The notes: generated by a model from the sequence alone, not told the origin. Shown: positions 31,341-40,489, counted from the first letter of the stretch. The stretch is 50,260 nt of DNA from Candidatus Pelagibacter sp. (GCA_028097785.1 JAOHFB010000003.1:1-50260), one strand, 5' to 3'. Made by a program: numbers and translations.

Positions 31341-31835
31341 CTATTCTTCGGTTTTATAAGTTTCATAATAAAAACTCGCTATTAAAATAGCGTCAGCTTT
31401 ATTAGAGTCTTTTTTTCTAGATAATTGACCTGAAAAATAAGGAAAAATCTCAATAGCTCTTGTTCTACTTGCATCTTTTTCTGAATTTATGAGATTAAAA
31501 TATTTTTTCCATTTTGCAGGTCTTACAAAGTACATTGGCAATTGCATTGCAGAGCAAATCCCCTTCAAAATCCCAAATGATTGACCAAAGTTAAACATAC
31601 TGGTTACACCTTGGCCTGGCATAGCAGATACTTGCTCTATAATTACTTTTACATCTTTTTTATCCAACTTTTTAACTCTAAATGATATTTCGTTAAAAAT
31701 TTGAGAGCCATTGACTTGTTTTTTATTTTTTTTTCCTTCAGTCATTGTAGGCATTTCAACCACATCAATTATTTTTCCATCTTGAAAGAAACATATTGAT
31801 CCTGAAATACCTGGGTCAATTCCAATTATAAGCAT
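31341..31835 (-). CDS. ruvC: RuvC-like Holliday junction resolvase (divergent)
   Basis: This 164-residue RNase H-fold protein starts with GIDPGISGS (Asp7). It has IIEQVSAMPGQGV (Glu67), FNFGQSFGIL and a C-terminal acidic cluster KKDSNKADAILIA (Asp143, Asp148), which gives the four carboxylates of a RuvC-type active site. The yebC-ruvC order is the standard one. The sequence looks closer to phage-type RuvC-like resolvases (GQGVTSMF..GQSFG, ADAxLIA) than to E. coli RuvC, and ruvA and ruvB do not follow. Activity is likely but the partner proteins are unclear. Confidence 0.78.
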   Translation of the reverse strand: MLIIGIDPGISGSICFFQDGKIIDVVEMPTMTEGKKNKKQVNGSQIFNEISFRVKKLDKKDVKVIIEQVSAMPGQGVTSMFNFGQSFGILKGICSAMQLPMYFVRPAKWKKYFNLINSEKDASRTRAIEIFPYFSGQLSRKKDSNKADAILIASFYYETYKTEE

Positions 31836-32560
31836 TAATTATTTTCAAAGTTTGCGTTTGAAAAAACATTTTGCACATCATCATCGTCTTCCAATGACTC
31901 TAAAAAATCAATTACAATTTCTTGCTTATCTTTATCAACATTAGCATTATTCAGTGCAACCCACTCTATTTCTGTTGAAATGAAATTTGCAACTACTGTT
32001 TCTAATTTTTTTTTAACGTTATAGATATCACTCATAGGACATTGAATTTCATGGAATTCGTCATGAGAGATACATTCATCAGCACCAGACTCAATTGCAA
32101 GTTCAAAAATTTTTTCATCAGAAATTTCTTTTTTATCAATTTTAATAATGCCTAATTGGCTAAAATTATGTGATGCAGATCCTTGTGTTCCTAAACTTCC
32201 ACCACTTTTTTGAAATATAGTTCTAATATTTGAAGCTGTTCTATTTTTATTATCTGTCAATGCTTCTACGATCACTGCAATTTTATCTGGGCCAAATCCT
32301 TCGTACCTAAGATTTTCAAAACTAACTCCGGTTGCTGCAGAAGATTTATCAATTGCTCTTTCTATATTATCTTTTGGCATGTTAGCAGACCTTGCTGCCT
32401 GAACAGCAGATCTTAATCTTGGATTCATTGCCGGCTCTTTATCTCCAAGTTTAGCTGCAACAGTAATTTCTTTTGATAATTTTGAAAATATTTTAGAACG
32501 CTGCTTATCAGCTTTTCCTTTCTTATGTTTAATCCCTGCCCAATGTGAATGTCCAGCCAT
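31835..32560 (-). CDS. yebC: YebC/TACO1 family protein
   Basis: This 241-residue protein starts with the near-invariant AGHSHWAGIKHKKGKADKQR and holds NMPKDNIERAIDK and YEGFGPDKIAVIVEALTDNKNR. Family members have been described as transcriptional regulators and, more recently, as translation factors that relieve ribosome stalling on proline stretches (TACO1-like). It shares one base with the downstream ruvC-like gene, a conserved neighbour in proteobacteria. Cytoplasmic; no membrane segment. Confidence 0.96.
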   Translation of the reverse strand: MAGHSHWAGIKHKKGKADKQRSKIFSKLSKEITVAAKLGDKEPAMNPRLRSAVQAARSANMPKDNIERAIDKSSAATGVSFENLRYEGFGPDKIAVIVEALTDNKNRTASNIRTIFQKSGGSLGTQGSASHNFSQLGIIKIDKKEISDEKIFELAIESGADECISHDEFHEIQCPMSDIYNVKKKLETVVANFISTEIEWVALNNANVDKDKQEIVIDFLESLEDDDDVQNVFSNANFENN

Positions 32561-32564
32561 AATT

Positions 32565-33371
32565 TTAATGTGTATTTTTTAATTGAGCTCCAAAAATATA
32601 ACTTTCAATTTTTGTTGCTAATCCTGTATTTATATTACATTCAACTATAACGCCACTTAAAGTCGCTTCTCCAATTGCAGGAAAATGTTTTGTTGATTTT
32701 TTTTTTAAAAATCTATTTAGTGAATTCTCTGCATTCATGCCAATAACTGAGTTGTAATCACCACACATGCCAGCATCAGTTTGATAACCTGTTCCATCTT
32801 TTAATATTCTTGCATCATTAGTAGGGATATGTGTGTGTGTTCCAACCACTAAAGAAGCTTTGCCATCAAAATAATGACCTATTGCATTTTTCTCGCTAGT
32901 TATTTCACCATGGAAATCAACTACAAGGAAATCATAATCTTTTTTCAAATTAAATTGTTTCATAAATTTTTCTGAAACTTCAAAAACATCATCACACTTT
33001 TTCATAAAAACATTTCCCATTAAATTAAGTACACCAATTTTAATATCATTTTTAGTATTATAAATATTAAAACCTCTGCCTGGTGCTGGTTCAAAAAGAT
33101 TTTTAGGACGCAATAACCTCTCTTCTTTATCAATATACTCCATTATTTCTTTTTGATCCCAAACATGATTTCCAGTTGTAATTACATCTACTCCACAATT
33201 GAAAAAATCATGACATATTTCTTTTGTCAAACCAACTCCTTGTGAAGCTGCATTTTCTCCATTCACAATAACAAAATCTATATTTTTTAATTTAATTTCA
33301 TTCATCAAGTTATTCATTAATTTTGAACAACCTGAAATTCCAACTACATCACCTAAAAATAATATTCTCAT
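32565..33371 (-). CDS. YmdB-type metallophosphoesterase
   Basis: This 268-residue calcineurin-like phosphoesterase belongs to the TIGR00282 type. Metal ligands are visible in FLGDVVG, NGENAA, TTGNHVWD and DFHGE, and GTHTHIPTNDARIL supplies the last histidines. B. subtilis YmdB hydrolyses 2',3'-cAMP and affects biofilm and motility choices; the role in this organism is not known. It overlaps the 5-FTHF cyclo-ligase gene by 4 bases and lies 4 bases upstream of yebC. Confidence 0.9.
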   Translation of the reverse strand: MRILFLGDVVGISGCSKLMNNLMNEIKLKNIDFVIVNGENAASQGVGLTKEICHDFFNCGVDVITTGNHVWDQKEIMEYIDKEERLLRPKNLFEPAPGRGFNIYNTKNDIKIGVLNLMGNVFMKKCDDVFEVSEKFMKQFNLKKDYDFLVVDFHGEITSEKNAIGHYFDGKASLVVGTHTHIPTNDARILKDGTGYQTDAGMCGDYNSVIGMNAENSLNRFLKKKSTKHFPAIGEATLSGVIVECNINTGLATKIESYIFGAQLKNTH

Positions 33372-33913
33372 TTTAAAATTTCTTTTTCATTAATAATAAA
33401 ATCTAATTTTTTATCATATTGATTAATTGGTATAGATGAGATTTTTTGAAAAGAAAATGCTAACCCAATTTTTATAACTTTTTTAATTTTATCAAGTTTT
33501 TCAATATATCGATCATAATAACCACCTCCGTAACCTAATCTATTTAAACCATTATCATAAGCTACTAAAGGTACTAACAAAATATCTGGGTATATAATCT
33601 CAGATGACACAGGTTCTGGGATACCAAATTTATTTATTTTTAAAGGATCATTTCCTGACCAACTGCAAAAGTTCATCTGATTATCTTTTTTTATAATTGG
33701 CATGGATACTTTAAAATTTTTTTTTTCTAATAGATCTAAAATATCTAAATCATCTATTTCATAGTTTGATGGATAATAACCACCAATACTTTTTAGATTT
33801 AATTTATCTATTTTTAAGAAAGAAATAAACTTATCTAAATCAATCTTTAAATCTTTATTGAATTTTTTTTTTCTTATTTTTATAATTTTATTTCTTATTT
33901 GGGATTTATTCAC
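33368..33913 (-). CDS. fau: 5-formyltetrahydrofolate cyclo-ligase
   Basis: This 181-residue enzyme turns 5-formyl-THF back to 5,10-methenyl-THF with ATP. The basic N-terminal helix (KIIKIRKKKF), GGYYPSNYEID, and the signature LVPLVAYDNGLNRLGYGGGYYDRYI (residues ~112-136) identify it. It follows zapA by 5 bases. In many bacteria the 6S RNA gene lies at this zapA-ygfA joint; here there is no room for it. Confidence 0.92.
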   Translation of the reverse strand: MNKSQIRNKIIKIRKKKFNKDLKIDLDKFISFLKIDKLNLKSIGGYYPSNYEIDDLDILDLLEKKNFKVSMPIIKKDNQMNFCSWSGNDPLKINKFGIPEPVSSEIIYPDILLVPLVAYDNGLNRLGYGGGYYDRYIEKLDKIKKVIKIGLAFSFQKISSIPINQYDKKLDFIINEKEILK

Positions 33914-33918
33914 AAAGT

Positions 33919-34365
33919 TTATTGAGAGATATTTTCTAATTTTGCTTTTTCAATAAAATTAGATATTTCATCCGCAGCAGCATCAATTAATTGTTCGTAC
34001 TTTTTATGATTAGCTTCAATCTCATTTTTAAAATTTAAATGATTGGTATTTAACTCTTTAATCTCATCCTCTTTTTTGTCTCTATAATCATAAATAAGCG
34101 ATTTCAATTCTCTAAATTTATTAGAGAGATCTTTTAATTCATTTTTTTTTTGTTCAACTTTTTTTTTAGTCTCATAGTACTCATCCATAATCTTAACTGC
34201 TGTAATTAAAAGAAGCTTATTTTCACCTAAATTTCCGAGATTATTTTTAAGATCATTAAATTTTTGATTAATTTGAATTAACAATTCTTCAAGATGCTCC
34301 TCTTGGCCATCCTCACAAGACAACAAAAATTCTTTATTATTAAATTTAATACTTACATTTGCCAT
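33919..34365 (-). CDS. zapA: cell division protein ZapA
   Basis: This 148-residue protein begins with the ZapA domain: ANVSIKFNNKEFLLSCEDGQEEHLEELLIQINQKF and LLLITAVKIMDEYYE (residues ~1-75). A long charged coiled coil follows (residues ~60-140). ZapA bundles FtsZ filaments at midcell. The coiled-coil tail is longer than in E. coli ZapA (109 residues). It overlaps a coiled-coil gene upstream by 13 bases. Confidence 0.88.
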   Translation of the reverse strand: MANVSIKFNNKEFLLSCEDGQEEHLEELLIQINQKFNDLKNNLGNLGENKLLLITAVKIMDEYYETKKKVEQKKNELKDLSNKFRELKSLIYDYRDKKEDEIKELNTNHLNFKNEIEANHKKYEQLIDAAADEISNFIEKAKLENISQ

Positions 34366-34676
34366 TTATCTATCTCTTCTAACAAAGTATCTGTTTCCTG
34401 ATTTAATTCATCAATTTTTTCAGAAAACTCTATTTGTTTTTTTTGCTCTAATTTTTCTTTATTTTGAATTTCTTCAAGTTTTTTTGTTAAATTAGTGTGT
34501 TCGTCTAAAAGAGATTTATATTTATCTTCTAATTGGGATTTTTCAATTTCTAATTGAGTTTTTTGAGAACTTAAATTTTCAATATTATTTTTTAGATCAG
34601 GGTTACTTAGATCTAAATTTTTTAACTCTGAAATAGCATCATTCAATTTTTTTTCTTTTTCGATTATAGAATTCAT
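34353..34676 (-). CDS. small coiled-coil protein (DUF4164-like), upstream of zapA
   Basis: This 107-residue protein is almost wholly charged heptad repeat (residues ~5-105, for example KTQLEIEKSQLEDKYKSLLDE and EFSEKIDELNQETDTLLEEI), with no membrane segment or enzyme motif. Its place directly before zapA, divergent from tkt, matches the DUF4164 genes of other alphaproteobacteria as I recall them. A role beside ZapA, similar to that of ZapB in gammaproteobacteria, is inference from context and shape. Low-complexity coiled coils cannot be assigned by sequence alone. Confidence 0.7.
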   Translation of the reverse strand: MNSIIEKEKKLNDAISELKNLDLSNPDLKNNIENLSSQKTQLEIEKSQLEDKYKSLLDEHTNLTKKLEEIQNKEKLEQKKQIEFSEKIDELNQETDTLLEEIDKWQM

Positions 34677-34729
34677 ATATATATGTTTATATTATTAAAT
34701 AGATTCTTCTTAGTCTAGTCAGGATAATT

Positions 34730-36694
34730 TTGAGCAAACTACACAATGATTTAGCCAATTGCATCAGATTTCTTTCAATTGATGCAGTTCAAAAAGCAAA
34801 TTCTGGTCACCCTGGAATGCCAATGGGTATGGCAGATGTTACAACAGTATTGTTTAAGAATTTTTTAAGATTTAATCCAAAAAATCCAAACTGGTTAAAT
34901 AGAGATAGATTTGTTTTGTCAGCAGGTCATGGTTCGATGTTGCTTTACTCTTTACTGTACTTAACTGGTTATAAAAGTATTTCACTCAATAATATAAAAA
35001 AGTTTAGACAAATTAATTCAATTTGTGCAGGTCACCCAGAGTATCATCCTAAAACTGGAATCGAAACTACAACTGGACCTCTTGGTCAGGGGATTGCAAA
35101 TGCAGTTGGCTTTGCAATTGCTGAAGAAATTTTAAAAAAAAAATTAGGTACAGAAATAATAAATCATAAAACTTATGTTCTTGCTGGAGACGGTTGCTTA
35201 ATGGAAGGAATAAGTCATGAAGCAATGAGTTTAGCCGGACATTTGAAGCTTAAAAATTTAGTGATGCTTTTTGATAATAATTCAATATCAATTGATGGAC
35301 CGACTAGTTTAGCAGTTTCAGATAATTATAAAAAAAGATTTGAAAGTTATGGATGGGAATATGTGCTTATCGATGGTCACAATGAAAAAGAAATTTTTAG
35401 AGCTTTAAAAAAAGTTCAAAACGCAAAAAAACCTACAGTTATTTCTTGTAAAACTAAAATTGGATATGGATCACCAAATAAATCTGGAAAATCCTCGTCT
35501 CATGGAAGTCCTTTAGGTTTAGATGAAATTAAACTTGTAAGAAATACACTCAATTGGAATTACAAACCTTTTGAGATTCCATCTAAAATTTTAAATGAGT
35601 GGAAAAAAATTGGTAAAAGAGGCGAAAAACTTGAGAATGCTTGGAGCAAAATTTACCAAAAGAAAAAATTAAAATTAAACAATTTACTAAAAAATAATTT
35701 TACAAAAATTTTACAAACTGAAAAACGAAATACAATGAAAGAATTAAAAAGTTTAGCCACTAGAAAATCTTCAGAGCTTACTTTAAATGCGTTAACTAGT
35801 GTTACTAATAATTTAATTGGAGGCTCTGCAGATTTAGCAGGATCAAATAATACTAAAACTAAATATCATAAAATAGTTAAGCCTGGTGAATTTAATGGTA
35901 ATTACATTCACTATGGTGTGAGAGAGCATGCAATGAGTGGAATAATGAATGGGCTAGCGCTTCATAGTAATTTTATTCCTTATGGAGGAACTTTTTTGAT
36001 ATTTTCAGATTATTGTAAACCTTCAATCAGGTTATCTGCATTAATGGAGCAAAGAGTTATTTATGTCATGACACACGACTCTATTGGTCTTGGAGAAGAT
36101 GGCCCCACCCATCAACCGATAGAACAATTATCAGGTTTGCGATCTATTCCAAATCTAAATATTTTTAGACCTGCAGATAGAATGGAAACTATTGAATGTT
36201 GGGAACATGCATTAAAAAGTTCAAAAACACCTAGTGTCTTATCTTTAACCAGACAAAATCTTGAACCAATAAGAAAAAAAGTTTCAAACACTAATAAATG
36301 TTCTCTAGGTGCATATGAGGTTTTGAGGACAAACAAAAAAATTCATTTAACAATACTTGCTAGTGGTTCTGAAGTTAGTTTAGCAATTGAGACAAGTCAT
36401 AAATTAGCCAAAGATAAGATATACTCAAAGGTAATATCGATGCCTTGCCAAGATCTTTTTGATAAACAATCAAACTCATACCAACAAAAGATAATTAATG
36501 AGACAAAAAATATAATCTCTATAGAAGCAGCATCAACCGATTGTTGGAAAAAATATATAGGTAGAGATGGCTTATCTTTTGGAATTGACACATTTGGAAA
36601 AAGTGCGCCCTACAAAGAAATTTATAAACACTTTGGTTTAACAGCTGCAAATATTATAAATAAAACAAAAAAACTTTTCGGAAAAAAGGTATGA
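34730..36694 (+). CDS. tkt: transketolase
   Basis: This 654-residue ThDP enzyme moves two-carbon units between pentose and hexose/triose phosphates. It shows KANSGHPGMPMGMADV, the ThDP motif AGDGCLMEGISHEA with NNSISIDG, and the pyrimidine-domain segment THDSIGLGEDGPTHQPIEQL. The start codon is TTG at 34730-34732, supported by AGGA (34721-34724) 5 bases upstream and by the usual N-terminal position; no ATG fits. It heads the tkt-gap-pgk-fba run and overlaps gap through ATGA. Confidence 0.97.
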   Translation: MSKLHNDLANCIRFLSIDAVQKANSGHPGMPMGMADVTTVLFKNFLRFNPKNPNWLNRDRFVLSAGHGSMLLYSLLYLTGYKSISLNNIKKFRQINSICAGHPEYHPKTGIETTTGPLGQGIANAVGFAIAEEILKKKLGTEIINHKTYVLAGDGCLMEGISHEAMSLAGHLKLKNLVMLFDNNSISIDGPTSLAVSDNYKKRFESYGWEYVLIDGHNEKEIFRALKKVQNAKKPTVISCKTKIGYGSPNKSGKSSSHGSPLGLDEIKLVRNTLNWNYKPFEIPSKILNEWKKIGKRGEKLENAWSKIYQKKKLKLNNLLKNNFTKILQTEKRNTMKELKSLATRKSSELTLNALTSVTNNLIGGSADLAGSNNTKTKYHKIVKPGEFNGNYIHYGVREHAMSGIMNGLALHSNFIPYGGTFLIFSDYCKPSIRLSALMEQRVIYVMTHDSIGLGEDGPTHQPIEQLSGLRSIPNLNIFRPADRMETIECWEHALKSSKTPSVLSLTRQNLEPIRKKVSNTNKCSLGAYEVLRTNKKIHLTILASGSEVSLAIETSHKLAKDKIYSKVISMPCQDLFDKQSNSYQQKIINETKNIISIEAASTDCWKKYIGRDGLSFGIDTFGKSAPYKEIYKHFGLTAANIINKTKKLFGKKV

Positions 36695-37698
36695 CTATAA
36701 ATGTTGGAATCAATGGAATGGGAAGAATTGGTCGAATGGTTATTAGAGCAATTATTGAGAGCCAAAATAAAAATATTCAAATAAAACATATCAATAATAG
36801 ATCTAATTCAGAGGCGAGTTGCACACTAATTAAATATGATTCTGTTCATGGAAAATTTAATGCAGATCTTGATTACGATGAAAATCATTTAATTATAAAT
36901 AAAAATAAAATTACTTTTTCTCAAGAGTCTAAAATTGAAGATATTGATTGGAAAAAATTTGGCGTTGATTACGTTTTTGAATGCACTGGCAAATTTAATT
37001 CAAAAGAAAAATTATTAGCACATATCAAGAATGGTGCAAAAAAAGTTGTAGTCTCTGCTCCATGTAAAAACGCAGATAAAACTATCGTATTTGGGGTAAA
37101 TGAAGAAGAGCTTACAAAAAATGATCAAATAATTTCTGCAGCATCTTGTACCACAAATTGTTTGGCTCCAGTTGCAAATACACTTCATAAAAATTTTGAA
37201 ATTGAAAAAGGTTTTATGACTACAATTCATGCATTTACTAGTGATCAAAGAATTTTAGATAATTCTCATAAAGATCCAAGAAGAGCAAGATCTGCAAGTC
37301 AATCGATTGTTCCAACTTCTACCGGAGCTTCAAAAGCTATAGGGGAAATAATTCCATCCTTAAAAGGTAAATTAGAAGGTGTTGCGATGAGAGTTCCAAC
37401 TCCAAATGTGTCTCTAATTGAATTAGTTTTTTGTACTAAAAAAGAGATAAGCAAGGAAAAAATTAATCAGGTTTTTAAAGAGGTTTTAAAAAATCAGTCT
37501 AAAAAAATATTAGAAATAACATCAGAAAAACTAGTATCTATTGACTTTAATCATAATTCATCATCAGCAATTGTAGATGCTTCACTTACTAGCGTAGTAG
37601 GTAAAAATATGGGAAAAATTTCAGCCTGGTATGACAATGAATGGGGATTCTCAAATAGAATGTGTGACATAGCAGAATACGTTCATAAAATTTCTTAA
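36691..37698 (+). CDS. gap: glyceraldehyde-3-phosphate dehydrogenase
   Basis: This 335-residue NAD(P)-dependent enzyme has the N-terminal Rossmann fold INGMGRIGRMVIRA and the catalytic SAASCTTNCLAPVA with Cys153. HAFTSDQRILDNSHKD, RSIVPTSTGA-like SIVPTSTGASKAIG, and the C-terminal WYDNEWGFSNRM are also visible. Coenzyme preference was not determined. It sits between tkt and pgk with overlapping junctions, the classic alphaproteobacterial order. Confidence 0.98.
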   Translation: MTINVGINGMGRIGRMVIRAIIESQNKNIQIKHINNRSNSEASCTLIKYDSVHGKFNADLDYDENHLIINKNKITFSQESKIEDIDWKKFGVDYVFECTGKFNSKEKLLAHIKNGAKKVVVSAPCKNADKTIVFGVNEEELTKNDQIISAASCTTNCLAPVANTLHKNFEIEKGFMTTIHAFTSDQRILDNSHKDPRRARSASQSIVPTSTGASKAIGEIIPSLKGKLEGVAMRVPTPNVSLIELVFCTKKEISKEKINQVFKEVLKNQSKKILEITSEKLVSIDFNHNSSSAIVDASLTSVVGKNMGKISAWYDNEWGFSNRMCDIAEYVHKIS

Positions 37699-38876
37699 TG
37701 AAAAGTATAAGTGAGGAATTAAATCTTAATAATAAAAGAATATTATTAAGATTAGATTTAAATGTTCCTTTAGTTAATGGCAAAATCACTGACACAACAA
37801 GAATTGATAAAATTATACCTACTTTAAAATTTCTAATTTCTCAAAATACAAAAATTATAATTATTTCTCATGTGGGAAGACCAAATGGAAAATTTGTAAA
37901 TGAACTTTCTCTAAAACCAATATGTAAAGATTTAGAGATAAAATTAAATCAAAATATAAAACTTATTTCTAAAAATATTAAAGAAATAAACGGCTCAGAT
38001 TTATTTGAGAGTAATGATGAAAAAATAGCCATGTTAGAAAATATAAGATTTTATTCTGAGGAAGAAGACAATAATCAAGGATTTGCAAAACAAATTGCAA
38101 CTTTGGGTGATATTTATGTTAATGATGCTTTTTCATGTTCTCATAGAGCGCATGCATCAATTGATGAAATAACAAATTTTTTACCTTGTTACTCAGGATT
38201 ACAACTCGATACCGAGGTCAATGCTTTAAAAAAAATTACCTCTGAAATTAAAAAACCTATAACCTGTATAATTGGAGGCTCAAAAATCTCTACTAAAATT
38301 AATATAATTAAAAATTTAATACCTAAATTTGATAATATTATAATTGTTGGAGGTATGGCTAATAATATTATTAAATATACTGGAAACAATATTGGAAAAT
38401 CCTTACAAGAAGAAAACTCTAATTCAATTATGAAAGAAATTTTTTCACTTTCAGAGACACAAAACTGTAAAATAATTTATCCTTTGGATGTTGTCGTGGG
38501 AAAGAATTTAAATGACTCTCCTCAAATAAAAGAATTAAATGAAATTTCAGCTGATGATATGATTTTGGATATTGGTCCAAAAACTATTAAGGTCATTTTT
38601 AATATCATTGACAAAAGTAGTACTATTTTGTGGAATGGGCCCGCTGGATATTTTGAAAATCCTAACTTTGCAAATGGTAGTATTGAAATTGCCAATAAGA
38701 TAGTTGAAAACAATAAGTCTAATAAAATCTATTCAGTTGCTGGTGGAGGAGATACAGTTTCATTATTAAATAGTTTAAATTCAATAAGAAATTTTAATTT
38801 TGTTTCAACCGCTGGTGGAGCGTTCTTGGAATATCTTGAAGGTAAAGAACTTCCTGGTATAAAAGCTTTAAACTAA
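37698..38876 (+). CDS. pgk: phosphoglycerate kinase
   Basis: This 392-residue enzyme transfers phosphate between 1,3-bisphosphoglycerate and ADP. It shows RLDLNVPL, ISHVGRPNG, the substrate-binding FVNDAFSCSHRAHAS-like segment (here YVNDAFSCSHRAHAS), GGSKISTKI, WNGPAGYFENPNF and the nucleotide-binding GGGDTVSLL. It shares one base with gap (TAATG) and is followed one base later by fba. Confidence 0.97.
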   Translation: MKSISEELNLNNKRILLRLDLNVPLVNGKITDTTRIDKIIPTLKFLISQNTKIIIISHVGRPNGKFVNELSLKPICKDLEIKLNQNIKLISKNIKEINGSDLFESNDEKIAMLENIRFYSEEEDNNQGFAKQIATLGDIYVNDAFSCSHRAHASIDEITNFLPCYSGLQLDTEVNALKKITSEIKKPITCIIGGSKISTKINIIKNLIPKFDNIIIVGGMANNIIKYTGNNIGKSLQEENSNSIMKEIFSLSETQNCKIIYPLDVVVGKNLNDSPQIKELNEISADDMILDIGPKTIKVIFNIIDKSSTILWNGPAGYFENPNFANGSIEIANKIVENNKSNKIYSVAGGGDTVSLLNSLNSIRNFNFVSTAGGAFLEYLEGKELPGIKALN

Positions 38877-38877
38877 A

Positions 38878-39888
38878 ATGTCAGAATTAAACAAGATTGC
38901 TCTAAAAATTCTTTCAAATGGCAAAGGTATACTTGCTGCAGATGAGAGTAATGGGACTATGACTAAAAGATTAGACTCAGTGAATATTCAATCATCACCA
39001 GAAAATAGACTTCTATTTAGAGAAACACTTTTTACAGCAGATAGCATGAGAGACTGTATTGGTGGTGTTATTCTGTATGATGAAACAATCAATCAGATAT
39101 CAAATGAAGGAAAAACAATACCAGCTATGATTTCAGAAACAGGAGCTATTCCAGGAATTAAAGTTGATACTGGCGCAAAAGATCTGGCAAATTCATTGGA
39201 TGAAAAAGTTACCGAAGGGTTAGATGGACTAAGAGAAAGATTAAAAAAATATTATGAGCTTGGTGCAAGATTTACAAAATGGAGAGGAGTTTATAATATT
39301 CGAGAAAATTACCCAAGTAAACTTTCAATTAGTTCAAATGCTCATGCGTTAGCAAGATATTCTGCACTAGTACAAGAGAGTGGTATGGTTCCAATTGTTG
39401 AGCCAGAAGTCCTAATGGATGGCCAACATTCAGCAGAAGATTGTTTAATTAAAACATCTGAAGTAATTCAAAAATGTTTTGAAGAACTTATCATTCACAA
39501 AATTGATCTAACAGGAATAATTTTAAAACCAAATATGATTCTAGCAGGAAATAAATCGAAAAATAAAATTTCTAATGAAGAAACTTCTTCTAAAACTCTT
39601 GAATGCTTAAAAAAATCTGTTCCAAAAGAAGTTCCTGGAATTGCTTTTTTATCTGGTGGCCAATCAGAAATTGAAGCAACAGAAAATCTAAATCTTATAA
39701 ATATAAACAATAATACTGATTTTATAATGACTTACTCATATGGTAGAGCTCTCCAACAAAGCGCTTTAAAATTTTGGTCAAAAGATATTAAGAATATCGA
39801 GGGAACCCAAAATATTTTTAATCACAGGGCAAGAATGAATACTTTAGCTGCTCAGGGAAAATGGTCTATCAAACTTGAGAACAAATAA
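38878..39888 (+). CDS. fba: fructose-bisphosphate aldolase, class I
   Basis: This 336-residue metal-independent aldolase cleaves or forms fructose 1,6-bisphosphate. GKGILAADESNGTMTKRL at the start, GARFTKWRGVY, PIVEPEVLMDG, and the Schiff-base lysine Lys217 in GIILKPNMILAG mark the class I (animal-like) family. With ppdK and no phosphofructokinase seen here, the net direction may be gluconeogenic. The gene runs 14 bases into the next gene. Confidence 0.97.
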   Translation: MSELNKIALKILSNGKGILAADESNGTMTKRLDSVNIQSSPENRLLFRETLFTADSMRDCIGGVILYDETINQISNEGKTIPAMISETGAIPGIKVDTGAKDLANSLDEKVTEGLDGLRERLKKYYELGARFTKWRGVYNIRENYPSKLSISSNAHALARYSALVQESGMVPIVEPEVLMDGQHSAEDCLIKTSEVIQKCFEELIIHKIDLTGIILKPNMILAGNKSKNKISNEETSSKTLECLKKSVPKEVPGIAFLSGGQSEIEATENLNLININNNTDFIMTYSYGRALQQSALKFWSKDIKNIEGTQNIFNHRARMNTLAAQGKWSIKLENK

Positions 39889-40489
39889 AAAAAAATTTAT
39901 TTATCTTATTTCTCCAAACAAAATATACCCTAAATTCTATGATGATTTAAAACAAGTCCTTAAAACTGGCAAAGTTAGCCTATTTCAATTGAGACTAAAA
40001 AAATACTCATTTCCACAAAAAATTGTCATCGGAAAAATAATTCAAAAAATTTGTAAAAAAAATGATGTAAAATTTTTAGTAAATGATGATCCTACACTTT
40101 CAAAAAAGCTTAATGCTGATGGCTGTCATTTAGGTCAAAAGGATATAGATATAAAAAATGCAAGAAAAATTATTGGAAATAAAATTATTGGAATCACTTG
40201 TCATAACTCCATCAAATTAGCAAAAGCTGCTGTTGAAGATAAGGCTAGCTATATTGCCATAGGGGCTTTTTTTTCAACAACAACAAAAAAAGTAAAGTAT
40301 AAGGCTACAATAAAAATTTTAAATAAAGTAAAAAAGTTAACCAAAACCCCAATTGTTGCTATTGGAGGAATAAATTTTGATAATTATAAAAAACTGTTAT
40401 TGAACAAAGCAAATTTATTAGCTATTTCAGGCTACATTTGGAAAAATAAAAAATACAAACCCTTAGAAAGTGTAGATAAACTTAAATGA
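39875..40489 (+). CDS. thiE: ThiE-like thiamine phosphate synthase family protein
   Basis: This 204-residue TIM-barrel protein has the ThiE/TenI pattern: YLISPNK at the start, LFQLRLKK, FLVNDDPTLSKKLNADGCHLGQKD, GITCHN, IAIGAFFSTTTKK and PIVAIGGI. ThiE joins HMP-PP and thiazole phosphate. Some positions differ from textbook ThiE: LISP in place of LITD, and AIGAFF in place of GxGPxF. Such variants are found between fba and efp in alphaproteobacteria and may be a paralogue. It overlaps fba by 14 bases and efp by 4. Confidence 0.75.
   Translation: MRTNKKKFIYLISPNKIYPKFYDDLKQVLKTGKVSLFQLRLKKYSFPQKIVIGKIIQKICKKNDVKFLVNDDPTLSKKLNADGCHLGQKDIDIKNARKIIGNKIIGITCHNSIKLAKAAVEDKASYIAIGAFFSTTTKKVKYKATIKILNKVKKLTKTPIVAIGGINFDNYKKLLLNKANLLAISGYIWKNKKYKPLESVDKLK

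Noticed and set aside
33914..33918. 6S RNA gene at the zapA/cyclo-ligase joint
   Set aside because: In many bacteria ssrS lies here, but the two genes are only 5 bases apart.
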